Source: Salinibacterium sp. NK8237 (GTDB lineage: Bacteria; Actinomycetota; Actinomycetes; Actinomycetales; Microbacteriaceae). From it: a stretch of DNA of 64,000 nt. The stretch's first letter is position 1. The number at the start of each line of letters is the position of its first letter. Position numbers and translations under genes: made by a program. The stretch is taken from the NCBI RefSeq assembly GCF_015864955.1, contig NZ_JADYWE010000001.1, forward strand, positions 620,001 to 684,000, written 5' to 3'. Below are positions 9,244-18,800 of the stretch, in pieces. The notes under the pieces are model-generated. The model was not told where the DNA came from and made no database searches. It saw nothing but the letters and a program-made list of their open reading frames with translations.

Positions 9244-10584
9244 TTAGGACTCGTCGTCTGCTGCTTCTACTGAAGCAACTTCGGGAGCTTCCTCAACGGG
9301 CTCGGCGTTTGCTACGGCGGTGAATGCCGAAACGTCTACCGACTTGCCCTTGGTGTCAACGACCTTGGCCTTGCTGAGCACGACTGCGAGAGCCTTGCTG
9401 CGAGCGACCTCAGCAACCATGGCCGGGATCTGGCCGTTCTTGTCCAGGATCTGGATGAACTCGCCGGGCTCCATGCCGTACTGCTGTGCGCCCTGCACGA
9501 GGTACGAGGTGAGCTCTTCTTGGCTGACCTTGATCTCTTCGGACTCAACGATGGAGTCGAGCAGAATCTGCGAACGGAAGGTCTTCTCGCTTGCGATAAC
9601 GACCTCGGCGCGGTGCTCGTCGTCTTCGAGGCGGTTCTCGTTCTCGAGGTGACGGTGAACTTCGTCTTCAACGAGCTTCTCGGGAACGGGGATCTCAACG
9701 CTCTTGAGCAGCTCGTCAACGATCTGGTCGCGAGCTTCTGCACCCTGGCCGAACGACTTGGAGCGCTTGATCTGCTCCTTGAGGTCTGCCTTGAGTTCCT
9801 TGATGGTGTCGAACTCGCTCGCCATCTGAGCGAAGTCGTCGTCTGCTTCGGGAAGCTCGCGCTCCTTGACGGTGAGAAGCGACACGCTGATTACAGCGGT
9901 TTCGCCCTCGTGGTCGCCGCCGAGCAGTACGGACTCGAAGGTGGTCGATTCGCCGGCGCTGAGCGAGTCAAGTGCCTCGTCGATGCCTTCGATCAGTTCA
10001 CCCGAGCCGAGCTCGTAGGAAATGCTGGTTGCGGAGTCAACCTCGGTCTCGCCGATCTTGGCGACGAGGTCGAGCTGAGCGAAGTCGCCCTTCGTGGCGG
10101 GGCGTTCGACGGTAACGAGCGTGCCGAAGCGGGCACGCAAGGTGTCGAGCTCGTCCTTGACGTCGTCTGCCGAAACCTTGACTTCTTCAACCGTGAGGGT
10201 GAGCTCGTCGTAGGCGGGCATGTCGAACTCGGGGCGAACGTCTACCTCAATCGCGAGAACGAGGTCTCCGCTGAAGTCTTTGACCTCGGGCCACGTGACA
10301 ATGTCTGCCTCGGGGCGACCGAGAACGCGAATCTCTTCTTCGGTGACGGCCTGGCGGTAGAAACCGTCAAGTCCGTCGCTGACCGCGTGGTTCAGGATCT
10401 CTTCGCGGCCGACACGCTGGTCAACCAGCTGCGGCGGAACTTTTCCCTTGCGGAAACCGGGGATGTTGATCTGCGAGGCGATGTGGCCATACGCGTGATC
10501 GATGCTCGGCTTGAGTTCTTCGGGGGTGACCGAGATGTTGAGCTTGACGCGGGTCGGGCTCAGTTTCTCAACGGTTGTCTTCAC
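9244..10584 (-). CDS. tig: Trigger factor, ribosome-associated chaperone and peptidyl-prolyl isomerase
   Basis: This folding factor sits at the ribosome exit tunnel. The 446 residues show the ribosome-binding N-domain with the signature loop GFRKGKVPP, then the FKBP-type isomerase domain and a helical C-domain. The tail is acidic ([16 protein letters not shown]). I chose the GTG at 10584 ([14 protein letters not shown]) because AGGAG lies 9 bases upstream; an upstream in-frame start would read through tRNA-Pro. It stands near clpP1/clpP2, the usual tig neighbourhood, but is separated from them by two opposite-strand genes. Confidence 0.97.
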   Translation of the reverse strand: MKTTVEKLSPTRVKLNISVTPEELKPSIDHAYGHIASQINIPGFRKGKVPPQLVDQRVGREEILNHAVSDGLDGFYRQAVTEEEIRVLGRPEADIVTWPEVKDFSGDLVLAIEVDVRPEFDMPAYDELTLTVEEVKVSADDVKDELDTLRARFGTLVTVERPATKGDFAQLDLVAKIGETEVDSATSISYELGSGELIEGIDEALDSLSAGESTTFESVLLGGDHEGETAVISVSLLTVKERELPEADDDFAQMASEFDTIKELKADLKEQIKRSKSFGQGAEARDQIVDELLKSVEIPVPEKLVEDEVHRHLENENRLEDDEHRAEVVIASEKTFRSQILLDSIVESEEIKVSQEELTSYLVQGAQQYGMEPGEFIQILDKNGQIPAMVAEVARSKALAVVLSKAKVVDTKGKSVDVSAFTAVANAEPVEEAPEVASVEAADDES

Positions 10585-10619
10585 GTCGTGGATCTCCTGT
10601 AATTCGATGGTGTATTTCG

Positions 10620-10693
10620 TCGGGGCGACAGGATTCGAACCTGCGACCTCTCGGTCCCAAACCGAGCGCTCTACCAAGCTGAGCTACGCCCCG
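10620..10693 (-). tRNA. tRNA-Pro (anticodon TGG)
   Basis: A full cloverleaf is visible: acceptor CGGGGCG/CGCCCCG, D-arm with AGCTTGGTAGAGC, anticodon stem CTCGG/CCGAG with loop TTTGGGA, and T-arm GCAGGTTCGAATCCTG. CCA is not encoded. It lies 35 bp upstream of the tig start codon, on the same strand. Confidence 0.97.
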
Positions 10694-10839
10694 GGGCGCC
10701 GTGCTGTTGTGCTGTCATGCAGTCATGGCACCGGGTAGCGGTGCCGTTACAAAATTGACCTCGGCAAGTCTAGCCTGAGCGCGCACCGAATGTTGACGAG
10801 ATACCCAGATCAGTCTTTTTCGGGCCGCGCTGAGAGCAT

Positions 10840-10861
10840 TTACTGGGCTAGAACCCAGTAA
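10840..10861. repeat. Perfect inverted repeat between two divergent tRNA genes
   Basis: The 8-bp arms TTACTGGG and CCCAGTAA flank a 6-base loop. It lies in the 265-bp gap between divergent tRNA-Pro and tRNA-Gly, upstream of both. It may be an operator or a remnant terminator. The rest of the gap holds only promoter-like elements. Confidence 0.4.
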
Positions 10862-10895
10862 TTTACGGATGAATTACGCGGGTAGCGATCTCGAC

Positions 10896-10924
10896 TTCGC
10901 ACTTTGCCAGGTTTCGGGTACAGT
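10896..10924 (+). promoter_or_regulatory. Candidate promoter of tRNA-Gly
   Basis: TTCGCA and TACAGT are separated by 17 bp, with the -10 ending 34 bases before the tRNA. The match to consensus is moderate. Confidence 0.4.
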
Positions 10925-10958
10925 ATTCCTCGGTGCACAGCATGATCGGGTGCCGAGT

Positions 10959-11032
10959 GGGGATGTAGCTTAATGGTAAAGCCTCAGTCTTCCAAACTGA
11001 TGACCGGAGTTCGATTCTCCGTATCCCCTCCA
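10959..11032 (+). tRNA. tRNA-Gly (anticodon TCC)
   Basis: The acceptor GGGGATG pairs with TATCCCC. The anticodon stem TCAGT/ACTGA encloses CTTCCAA, and the T-arm reads CCGGAGTTCGATTCTCCG. The 3' CCA is encoded (11030-11032). Confidence 0.97.
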
Positions 11033-11038
11033 CTACAG

Positions 11039-11076
11039 AACGAAGGCCACCTCGGTTGAGGTGGCCTTCGTTCGTT
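11039..11076 (+). terminator. Terminator of tRNA-Gly
   Basis: 15-bp arms (AACGAAGGCCACCTC and GAGGTGGCCTTCGTT) with loop GGTT are followed by CGTT. The start is 6 bases after the tRNA. Confidence 0.8.
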
Positions 11077-11145
11077 AACGCTCAGGCCGCATCCCGTTCG
11101 AGAGAGCGCTAGGCGCCGGCAACGGAGCGCTAGTTGCAGTGCGGG

Positions 11146-12057
11146 CTAAGCAGCAGAGCTACCGCGAGTGATCGCGCTCGCGATCACTTGTCGAGCATCC
11201 GCGGCTTCGGGAATCGGCAGGAGTGGGTAATCGTGGATCATGCCCTCGCCAACGTGAAAGTCGAGCGCAACGCCTTCGCTCTTTGCGCGCGCACGGAGGC
11301 GCAGCGCATCCGCGTGCACAAGGCCGCGTGTGCCAGTGAACAGCGTGATCGGCCCGAGACCAGTGAGGTCGCCGTGGATGGGGCTGACGCGCCAATCACT
11401 CTCGTCGAGTTCGCCACGATAGAGGGCACCGGCCGCGTGGGTACCCGGAACCGCGAGCCAGGGGTCGCGCGGCGCAATCTCTGCGAGCATTGGATCTGTG
11501 CCGCTGATATCGAGCCACGGTGCGATCAGCACGATCGAGTGGAGCGGCGGAAGCTTGCGATCTCGAAGCTCCATTGACACCGCCATTGTCATCCCGCCGC
11601 CCGAGGAATCGCCCATGACACTGACGTTCTCAGCACCCACATCGGTGACAATCGACTGAACAATTGTTGCCGCACGATCGACGACAGCGGCGGCACGCGC
11701 TTCAGGCGCGAGCGGCATGATCGGCACCGTAAACGTTGCTCCGGTGGCACGCACGAGGCGGGCGATGAACTTCCAGTGCAGCGGATTGATCTGGAATACG
11801 TAAGACCCACCGTGAAGGTAGACAACGTGGCCGGCGTTCGATGGCGTCTTCGGCGCGATCGTAAACACTGGCCAGCCGCCAATTTCGTGGGATGACACGT
11901 TCACGTGCCGAGAAATCGATGCGGGTGGCTCGAACGAAACTGGGTTCTTTCGAAGTTCATCGATCCGCGCAAGAGTGCGCTGGGGATCGCTGAACATGCG
12001 TTTGGACCCTCGCAGGGTTAACGCAAGTGGAGCGAGCCGGCTAAGAAGGCTCGCCAT
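11146..12057 (-). CDS. Alpha/beta-hydrolase, hormone-sensitive-lipase-type esterase
   Basis: This 303-residue cytoplasmic serine esterase has the oxyanion-hole motif of the HSL family (HGGSYVF) and the nucleophile elbow GDSSGGG. The catalytic His lies in the C-terminal GEGMIHDYPLLP. The overall layout matches acetyl-hydrolase/carboxylesterase enzymes. It begins 6 bp after a tiny membrane-protein gene, so they probably share a message. The substrate is unknown; short acyl esters are typical for the family. Confidence 0.88.
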   Translation of the reverse strand: MASLLSRLAPLALTLRGSKRMFSDPQRTLARIDELRKNPVSFEPPASISRHVNVSSHEIGGWPVFTIAPKTPSNAGHVVYLHGGSYVFQINPLHWKFIARLVRATGATFTVPIMPLAPEARAAAVVDRAATIVQSIVTDVGAENVSVMGDSSGGGMTMAVSMELRDRKLPPLHSIVLIAPWLDISGTDPMLAEIAPRDPWLAVPGTHAAGALYRGELDESDWRVSPIHGDLTGLGPITLFTGTRGLVHADALRLRARAKSEGVALDFHVGEGMIHDYPLLPIPEAADARQVIASAITRGSSAA

Positions 12058-12063
12058 AGTGAG

Positions 12064-12237
12064 CTAGCTGTCGACGCGCTTCATGACATGAATGGGGATG
12101 AAGACACCCGCCGTGGTAACGAGCAAGCCGCCGATGAATACGACCGACTCAAGGCCCTCCACGTAGAAAGCTTCGCCCATCATGTAGATGCCGCCCACAA
12201 AGAGTACGAAGGAGATTACGAAACCGAAGATATTCAC
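12064..12237 (-). CDS. 57-residue two-helix membrane protein
   Basis: A GTG at 12237 opens a 57-codon frame with two hydrophobic helices (about residues 3-20 and 33-50) joined by MGEAFYVEGLES and ending HVMKRVDS. A stop codon lies in frame just upstream, so no earlier start is possible. GGAG precedes the GTG closely. The gene is 6 bp ahead of the esterase. Small size, clean hydrophobic pattern and tight spacing argue it is real. The function is unknown. Confidence 0.65.
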   Translation of the reverse strand: MNIFGFVISFVLFVGGIYMMGEAFYVEGLESVVFIGGLLVTTAGVFIPIHVMKRVDS

Positions 12238-12299
12238 GGCTCCATCTTACTCATGCGGGGCGGAACTTCGAAGTCACCCGCGCCGCCGAAAGTGACCTC

Positions 12300-12329
12300 T
12301 TGTCACGGCTCGCGCGTGCCCCCTATACT
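12300..12329 (+). promoter_or_regulatory. Sigma70-type promoter before the small DUF2510 gene
   Basis: TTGTCA and TATACT are spaced by 18 bp, near consensus, about 95 bp upstream of the 12425 start. This leaves a leader of roughly 90 nt in which I see no clear structure. Confidence 0.65.
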
Positions 12330-12424
12330 GGGGCTAGCCGTTACCCCGAACTGATCCTCCGCGGCTGGATCGAATGCCACACCCCGTATCGCCCCTCGTG
12401 GCAGGGCAACTTTGGACTCCCCCG

Positions 12425-12610
12425 ATGTCTAACACCGCAACTCAACTTCCCCCTTTTGGCTGGTACCCGGACCCCGCAGGCAGTCACATGCTGCGCTGGT
12501 GGGACGGCAAGGCATGGACTAATCGTCTCGAAAAGCCTCGTCCCGAAATTCAGGCCGCACACGGTTACAACCACAATCAGTCCACACTTTCGCGCCTTAT
12601 CGCTTCTTAA
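12425..12610 (+). CDS. Small DUF2510-domain protein
   Basis: The 61 residues are almost entirely one DUF2510 motif (PPFGWYPDPAGS then LRWWDGKAWT), a Trp-rich unit common in actinobacteria and usually attached to membrane domains. Here it stands alone with a short polar tail. An ATG at 12374 would add 17 residues, but the domain starts better at MSNTATQ. No strong ribosome site is visible for either. It has a good promoter upstream and the giant membrane protein 52 bp downstream. Function unknown. Confidence 0.65.
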   Translation: MSNTATQLPPFGWYPDPAGSHMLRWWDGKAWTNRLEKPRPEIQAAHGYNHNQSTLSRLIAS

Positions 12611-12662
12611 GCTTTAGTCAGCGATACTCTGGGGCTTCCTCCCGAAAGGAAGTCCCGAGTAC

Positions 12663-15600
12663 ATGGTTGATGCACCGCGTTCGTTCATAGAGCACGTCGG
12701 TCACGTTCTTTTTCCCCGTGGCCCGCTAGACCTCACAGATACTTCGCGATGCCCGGCGTGCTTTGTCGCGCTCCCGCCTTCCGCGGTGTGCTCACAATGT
12801 GGGCTTGATCTCAATCACCCGGATGCCGCCCTTCTCCGCGAAAAATCACTCGACGTCGCAACACTGCTCGATTCCCGGCTCGAGCTCATCGGCAAGATTC
12901 GTTTCGAGACCGCAGCCGAACGCAAACGCGTTCGTGACGAAGCTCGGGATGCCGAATACGCTGCGCTCGAAGCTGCGACAGCACAACGCGCAGCCCGCGC
13001 GGCCGCGATGTTGCAATCCAGCGATCACACCGTTGCGGCCCAAGAGACGCCGGCTCCGATCGAATCTCCGGCGCATCCCCAGTTCCCGCCGCCCGCGCAC
13101 ATCGCTGCTCCCACGCCGCAAGTCTCCACGCCGGTTATTCCCGCTCCGGCCGCTTCCACGACGCTGACTCCCGTTTCAGCTCCCCACGATGCGGAAGCCA
13201 CAGCTCCGACAACGATCGACGCCCCCGCTGCTCGCTCGCACGCGGGCATCCAAGTCATCCTGCTGATCGTGGGTGTGTCGCTGCTCTCAGTCGGCGCAAT
13301 CTTCTTCCTTATCTACGCCTTCATTAGCTTTGGGCTCATTTGGCGGTCGGCGATCATCGCAACCATCACTATCGCCAGCATCGTCGGGGCAACCATGGTG
13401 AAGAAGCGTGGGCTCTCTGCTACCGCTGAAGCCCTATCCGCACTTGCCATCGTGCTTGTCGGGCTCGATATCTACGCTGTGCGTGCGAATGAATTACTTG
13501 TCGTCGGCGACTCTGCCGGCCGCGTGTACTGGGGCTCAGCGATGATCGTCGCTGCGCTGGGATTCATGTGGTGGCATCGGGCGAGCACAATCAGGCTCGT
13601 CAATGTGGTGGCGTTCGTGGCTTTCCCGCCCGCGGCTGCCCTCGTCGTCGCCGGCTTGACCGACGGACGGTTCCCTGAGGCAAATGTGCTGCTCCCCATG
13701 GTGGCGTTCACCACCGCGACGCTCATCTACCTCGTAGCTGCGCACGGAGAATACTCTGGGCGAGTAGAGCGCACGACCATGCTCGTTTTCGCCTGCCTGG
13801 GGCTCTCGATCGGGTTCTTCAGCGCAATCATCTCTCTGTTCGTCTCGTCAGAATTCGCTGGCAATCGCTCGACGGGAATCTGGCTCCTCGTCTTGGGCGC
13901 GGTAGCGGCAATCCACAGCGTCGCGGCTCATCGCGCGGCCTTCGATCCGATCATCCGCAACACTTTCGCGATGATCGCAGGTCTCACGATCGCGACAGCA
14001 GTGTCGACTCTCCTATCGAACGACTCCCCTATCGCGGTGTTCTCCGTTGCCGCTGCGCTCACCACTCTTGCGGTGCTGAGCGAGGCGAGCGGGCGACACT
14101 TCGGCCCGACAAGCCGGAGTACCACCCTGTGGGCATCGCTCGGCGTGTGGGCGATTACCGCGATTGCGCTGATCGCGCCCCTCAGTGCGTCGCTCTCTGT
14201 AGCGCTGCAGTATTTCTCTCAGACGTCCCTGCGCCGCACTACCGCGGCGAGCGCGCCGTTCGCCATCAGCGACAATGGGTGGCCTCAGCTTGCCCTCCTC
14301 AGCGTTCCAGTAATTATGGCGTTGGCGTGGTGGGCTACGCGCCAACTCCGCGCTCGGCTTTCTCTGCTTCTCGCGAGCGCAGGTGCAGCGCTCGCCCTGG
14401 CAGCGCCGCTGGCCGGAACACTGCTGCTCGCTGTTGCCGTGTGGCTTGCGCTAGCTGTACTGGCTGTCGTGGCAATCGGTGTGAGCCAACGCCGCCGCCC
14501 CGGACCGCGCCTCAGCACAGTCATTCTTGCCCTGGGCGGCTTCACACCGTTAGCGCTTGCCTTCGGTTCAGGATGGTCGAGCTACGGAACGTGGCTTCTC
14601 GCCAGCCTCGGCACAGCGGCCGTGCTCTTTGCTGCCCGCTACCTCGTGACCGTCGTTTCAGTTCGCACGACGATGCTGGGCTTAACGACGCTTGTGCTGT
14701 TGCTCGCGGCTGCGGGCCTGGGAGAACAGCTGCAATTTGCGCTCACTCCCCTCGATCCCCATCCGCTCGAATCGTGGATGACCGTCTCCGTTCTTGCCGT
14801 CGTCATCAGCGCGCGATCGCTCTGGCCCCGCACCCGCGAAGTGACCGCCCTCGAACGACAGGTTCTGTGGTGGATAGGGTTTGTCGGCACCGCAGTTGCG
14901 GGCACCATTCTCTGGGCAGCAACAGGCAGCGGAGCCCCTTTCGCGAACGCACCACTCGCCCTGAGCCTCACAACCATCAGCCTGCTCGTCTCTGTGCTGT
15001 TCGTCGCAGTGCTTATCGTCACGATGCTGAACAACACCGCGCTAGTTGCCCGAGCATCAGCGAATACGGGCGCTACGAATGCCGCGAGCGCAACGAGTGC
15101 ACCGAGTGCACCGACAGGGCGCTCGATCGAAAGCTTCGTTGCCGCTGCGGCGCTCGCGCCCGCACTGGTGTGGGCACTCGATAGTGCGAGCCGTACCGCT
15201 GGTCTCGGCGCTATAGCGATCGAATTAGCACCGGCCACGGCATCCGTTCTGGTCGGAGCGCTCACGATGACCCTGCGTGTGCGGGGCCGACACACATTCG
15301 TGCGACGTATCGCTGAACTCAGCGCGCTCACCGTCGCACTGCTCACGACAGCGAGTGCAATTCTTCAGCCCCACGAGACACACTGGCTGATCGCGCTTCT
15401 CGTCTCGATCACCCTTCTGCTGGCATCGATCTCCGCCGACGGAATTGTAGGCTCCGCTTCGCCACGGCGCTTCGTTATCTGGGGTGCGGTCGCGTTCTCC
15501 ACGTGGGCCTTGTGGCTGCGCCTCGAGCAATACAGGGTCGAAGCTCTCGAGGCCTACGTGCTGCCGCTCGCCGCGGTTGTGGTGGCAATCGCCATCTTTA

Positions 15601-18125
15601 CGGCCAGAGCAGAACTACGCGAATCCCGCCTGCGCTCTGGAGCGTTCATCGCTCTCGCTGGACTCCTTATCGCCGTTGTGCCGCTCGCGCTGAACTCCGC
15701 AAGTGGCTCAGGCACCAGCACCCTCGTCATCTCCGCCCTGTGTGCGGCGCTCCTGATTGCCGCGTCGTTCATTGCGCCGCGCGAGTCGTTGCTCAGTTTC
15801 TGGGGAATCGCCGTTGTTGCCTCAGCCACGGGACTCATCACCGCCACGGCAGCGCGCGTTCTCTACTCCGTGACCGCCGCACCGAGCGCGCTGCCCGAAG
15901 CAGAAGTGTGGCTCGTCGGCGCTGTAACCCTCATGACGATCGCGAGTTTCGGACTCGCCTCCGCCGGTTTCGTGAGTGTCTCGCACTCCACCCTGTGGCA
16001 GCGGTCGGGGCCCGTGCTGCTCGGCGCCGCCGTGACACTGCTGTATGTGGTTGAGGGCATCATCGTGATTGACCCGTCCACTTCGTCGACACCGCTCTCC
16101 GACATCCGGCTGCTTGCCTTAGTCACTCTCGGCGCGGTACTGCTCGTTGTGGGCGCGCGCTTCACGACGCCGCCTCTCACCCCCCACGTGACCTACCTTG
16201 CGTTCACCCTCGCGTCGTTCATTGCACTCGCTACCTACGCCCTGGGCGTTGTGCAGTACCTCGAGTTCTGGCTGATCGCCGCCATCCTTGGTTTCGGGAT
16301 GATCGTACGAGCACTGATTATTCGCTCGCGTGAGGCCTCGATGCTCGAAACCCAAACACTCTGGTGGACAGGCTTCGGCGCGACCGTATTCGCCGGAGCA
16401 CACTTCTGGAATGCAAACGTCGTCGGCGGATCAGGAGTCACTGCTCCTTTCATGCTCGATGTATCCCTCATCAACGCCCTTGGTGCCGCGCTGCTCGTCG
16501 TGGCGTTGAGCTTCACCATTTTCGCGCGAGGCTCAGACACGTTTGCGCCCGAGAACATTGCCGCAGCGGCAGCTCTCGCCCCAGCGACCGCCTGGCTGTT
16601 CGATAGCACTGCCAGACTGCTCGAGCTCTCGGCAGTCGTGATCGAACTAGCTCCCGCAACCACAGCCGTGCTCGTCGCAGCATTCAGCATGGTTCTGCGA
16701 CTGCGGGATCACCGTAGCGCCGTTCGTCGAGCAAGCGAGATCAGCGCCCTTACGGTTGCCGCAATCACGACGGTGAGTGCGGTTATCGATCCACAGAGCA
16801 CACCATGGCTGATCGTGTTGTTTGTGTCGGTCGCACTGCTACTCAGTGCCATTTCGACTGACGGAGTGTTCGGGTCGGCATCGCTTCGCCGCCACATGGT
16901 GTGGGCTGCGGTGGCGTTCGGCACGTGGGCACTGTGGCTTCGACTCGATCAGGCCCGCGTCGACGCTCTTGAAGCGTACGTTCTGCCTCTCAGCGCCGTC
17001 GTGATCGCCCTCTCGATACTGATTGCACGCGCAGAGCTGAGAGCGGCGCGGCTAGCTTCCGCACCGGCGATCGCGCTCGTCGGTCTCCTCATTGCCGTGC
17101 TTCCCCTCGCGCTCAATGCTGCTGACGGCAACGGACTCCGCACTCTCATCATTGCGGGACTCTGCGGAGCTCTCTTAGTGGCTGCCGCCTTCGTAGAACC
17201 ACGCAGCGAGCTCATCGACTTCTGGGGCGTCGCAATCATTGCGTCCGCATCCGGGCTCATTCTCGCGACCGCGTCACGGGCATTCATCCTGCTGTCTGAA
17301 AATAGAGGACTGTTGCCCGAACTCGACTCCGGTCTGCTGGTCGCGGTTGCGCTACTGGCTCTCGCCAGCTTCGGTGCCGCTGCCAGCGGATTCTCTCGTG
17401 ACGAAAACCGCCCGGGATGGGCAGTCATGAGCGAAGTGCTGCTCGGCAGTGCCCTCGTGCTGCTATACGGGATAGAAATTCTGGCGTTGCTCGGCACAGA
17501 CCAGCGAAACGCGTCGGTCGACGCCGTTCGCATCATTGGCCTGGTCGCACTCGGCAGCGTTCTTCTCGTGCTCGCGGCTCGTGCCTCTACACGACCGCTT
17601 ACCCACCGCATGAGCTACCTCGCTTTCACCCTCGCCAGCATCCTTGGTGTGATCGGGTATTTCGGAACGCTCGTGGAGCCACTCGAGTGGGTGTCCGTGC
17701 TTCTCGGGGTGGCTCTGCTCGCCCACGGAGGGCTGCGGATGATGAGCGATCCGGATGCGCGCAGCATGCAGTGGCTGAGCGGCGGCCTCGTTGTGCTGCT
17801 GGCCCCCAGTCTCATCGCGACGTTTGTGGACACCGATAGCGCGGGAACTCAGTGGCGCATTGTTGCTCTCGGCATCGTCGCCGTAACGATCATCGTGCTC
17901 GGAGCATGGCTGAAGCTCAAAGCGCCCCTCATCATTGCCACCATTGTCGTTCTCATTCACGCTTCGCACACGTTTGCTCCCGCGCTCATCAGCTTCTATC
18001 AGCTGACCTCGTGGTGGCTGTGGGCTGTAGTCGGTGGCGCGATCGTGTTGTTCCTCGGCATTACGCTCGAGCGGCGCATCCGCGATCTCAAGACGCTCAA
18101 CACCAAGTTCAGCGCTCTTCGCTAA
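12663..18125 (+). CDS. Giant polytopic membrane protein (SCO7613-like), with tandem internal repeats
   Basis: This is an 1820-residue protein. The N-terminus has a C4 zinc-ribbon (CPAC, then CSQCGLDL; residues 22-46). A helical, Ala/Glu-rich segment (to about 115) and a Pro/Ala-rich linker (to about 195) follow. From there to the end come dozens of hydrophobic helices. Residues 730-1227 and 1228-about 1697 are tandem copies: LERQVLWWIGF pairs with LETQTLWWTGF, and ALEAYVLPL and PHVTYLAFTLAS/HRMSYLAFTLAS recur. A third short copy starts near 1698. Zinc-ribbon plus many-helix proteins are known in actinobacteria as SCO7613-type. Their function is unknown. It may be a very large envelope scaffold or transporter. 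Confidence 0.85.
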   Translation: MVDAPRSFIEHVGHVLFPRGPLDLTDTSRCPACFVALPPSAVCSQCGLDLNHPDAALLREKSLDVATLLDSRLELIGKIRFETAAERKRVRDEARDAEYAALEAATAQRAARAAAMLQSSDHTVAAQETPAPIESPAHPQFPPPAHIAAPTPQVSTPVIPAPAASTTLTPVSAPHDAEATAPTTIDAPAARSHAGIQVILLIVGVSLLSVGAIFFLIYAFISFGLIWRSAIIATITIASIVGATMVKKRGLSATAEALSALAIVLVGLDIYAVRANELLVVGDSAGRVYWGSAMIVAALGFMWWHRASTIRLVNVVAFVAFPPAAALVVAGLTDGRFPEANVLLPMVAFTTATLIYLVAAHGEYSGRVERTTMLVFACLGLSIGFFSAIISLFVSSEFAGNRSTGIWLLVLGAVAAIHSVAAHRAAFDPIIRNTFAMIAGLTIATAVSTLLSNDSPIAVFSVAAALTTLAVLSEASGRHFGPTSRSTTLWASLGVWAITAIALIAPLSASLSVALQYFSQTSLRRTTAASAPFAISDNGWPQLALLSVPVIMALAWWATRQLRARLSLLLASAGAALALAAPLAGTLLLAVAVWLALAVLAVVAIGVSQRRRPGPRLSTVILALGGFTPLALAFGSGWSSYGTWLLASLGTAAVLFAARYLVTVVSVRTTMLGLTTLVLLLAAAGLGEQLQFALTPLDPHPLESWMTVSVLAVVISARSLWPRTREVTALERQVLWWIGFVGTAVAGTILWAATGSGAPFANAPLALSLTTISLLVSVLFVAVLIVTMLNNTALVARASANTGATNAASATSAPSAPTGRSIESFVAAAALAPALVWALDSASRTAGLGAIAIELAPATASVLVGALTMTLRVRGRHTFVRRIAELSALTVALLTTASAILQPHETHWLIALLVSITLLLASISADGIVGSASPRRFVIWGAVAFSTWALWLRLEQYRVEALEAYVLPLAAVVVAIAIFTARAELRESRLRSGAFIALAGLLIAVVPLALNSASGSGTSTLVISALCAALLIAASFIAPRESLLSFWGIAVVASATGLITATAARVLYSVTAAPSALPEAEVWLVGAVTLMTIASFGLASAGFVSVSHSTLWQRSGPVLLGAAVTLLYVVEGIIVIDPSTSSTPLSDIRLLALVTLGAVLLVVGARFTTPPLTPHVTYLAFTLASFIALATYALGVVQYLEFWLIAAILGFGMIVRALIIRSREASMLETQTLWWTGFGATVFAGAHFWNANVVGGSGVTAPFMLDVSLINALGAALLVVALSFTIFARGSDTFAPENIAAAAALAPATAWLFDSTARLLELSAVVIELAPATTAVLVAAFSMVLRLRDHRSAVRRASEISALTVAAITTVSAVIDPQSTPWLIVLFVSVALLLSAISTDGVFGSASLRRHMVWAAVAFGTWALWLRLDQARVDALEAYVLPLSAVVIALSILIARAELRAARLASAPAIALVGLLIAVLPLALNAADGNGLRTLIIAGLCGALLVAAAFVEPRSELIDFWGVAIIASASGLILATASRAFILLSENRGLLPELDSGLLVAVALLALASFGAAASGFSRDENRPGWAVMSEVLLGSALVLLYGIEILALLGTDQRNASVDAVRIIGLVALGSVLLVLAARASTRPLTHRMSYLAFTLASILGVIGYFGTLVEPLEWVSVLLGVALLAHGGLRMMSDPDARSMQWLSGGLVVLLAPSLIATFVDTDSAGTQWRIVALGIVAVTIIVLGAWLKLKAPLIIATIVVLIHASHTFAPALISFYQLTSWWLWAVVGGAIVLFLGITLERRIRDLKTLNTKFSALR
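14850..17764 (+). repeat. Tandem intragenic duplication inside the giant membrane protein
   Basis: Copy A (14850-16343) and copy B (16344-17764) encode about 498 and 473 residues that align end to end. Similarity is very clear at protein level (for example ELAPATASVLVGAL/ELAPATTAVLVAAF and TWALWLRLEQYRVEALEAY/TWALWLRLDQARVDALEAY). The main length difference is an Ala/Ser/Thr-rich insertion at about 15058-15125 in copy A. DNA divergence shows the duplication is old. Confidence 0.85.
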
Positions 18126-18142
18126 GCAGGAAGAAGGCGACG

Positions 18143-18790
18143 CTAGCGCTGCAACCAGGTGAGCACCGCGAGAACGCGGCGGTGGTCGCTGCCCGAATCT
18201 TCGAGATTCAGTTTCTGAAAGATTGCCGTCACGTTCTTTTCGACCGCGCCAACACCGATGACGAGCTGCTTAGCGATAGCCGCATTCGTGCGGCCCTCGG
18301 CCACGAGCGTCATGACCTCGTGCTCCCGCGGCGTCAACGACATCAACGGATCCTGCCGGCGGCCCACGAGCTGAGCCACAACTTCGGGATCAAGCACCGT
18401 GCTGCCAGCAGAAATCCGCTCCACCGCATCCTGCAACTCATCCAGAGAGGCGACGCGGTCCTTCAAGAGGTAGCCGACCCCGCCGCGACCTGACGACAAG
18501 AGCTCTTGCGCATACACAACCTCGACATACTGCGAGAGCAAGAGGATGCCGATCTGGGGCCGCAATTCACGCAAGCGAATGGCGGCGCGCACTCCCTCAT
18601 CCCGAAACGTCGGCGGCATGCGCACGTCGAGCACCACAAGATCGGGAGCACAGTCGTCGAGGTTCGCGAGCAGCTCATCCGCGTCTCCAAACGCACCAAC
18701 AACATCGAAGCCGGCTTCGACGAGCACACGCACGAGCCCTTCGCGTAGCAGTACCGAATCATCAGCAACGGCAACACGCAAAGGGCTCAT
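18143..18790 (-). CDS. NarL/LuxR-family response regulator
   Basis: This 215-residue protein is the output half of the two-component pair with the kinase 10 bp upstream. The receiver domain has an acidic pocket (VADDS), a phospho-acceptor Asp (DLVVLDVRMPP) and the switch Lys (YLLKDRVA). The C-terminal LuxR helix-turn-helix is LTPREHEVMTLVAEGRTN. The ATG at 18790 is chosen because the receiver begins MSPLRVAVADD; a longer form would overlap the kinase gene without a ribosome site. Targets are unknown, though the kinase-regulator operon is likely autoregulated. Confidence 0.93.
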   Translation of the reverse strand: MSPLRVAVADDSVLLREGLVRVLVEAGFDVVGAFGDADELLANLDDCAPDLVVLDVRMPPTFRDEGVRAAIRLRELRPQIGILLLSQYVEVVYAQELLSSGRGGVGYLLKDRVASLDELQDAVERISAGSTVLDPEVVAQLVGRRQDPLMSLTPREHEVMTLVAEGRTNAAIAKQLVIGVGAVEKNVTAIFQKLNLEDSGSDHRRVLAVLTWLQR

Positions 18791-18800
18791 GCGCTTAAGA

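Noticed and set aside
10585..10677. An N-terminal extension of tig by 31 residues
   Set aside because: It would be translated from within tRNA-Pro. The GTG at 10584 has a good ribosome site and gives the family N-terminus.
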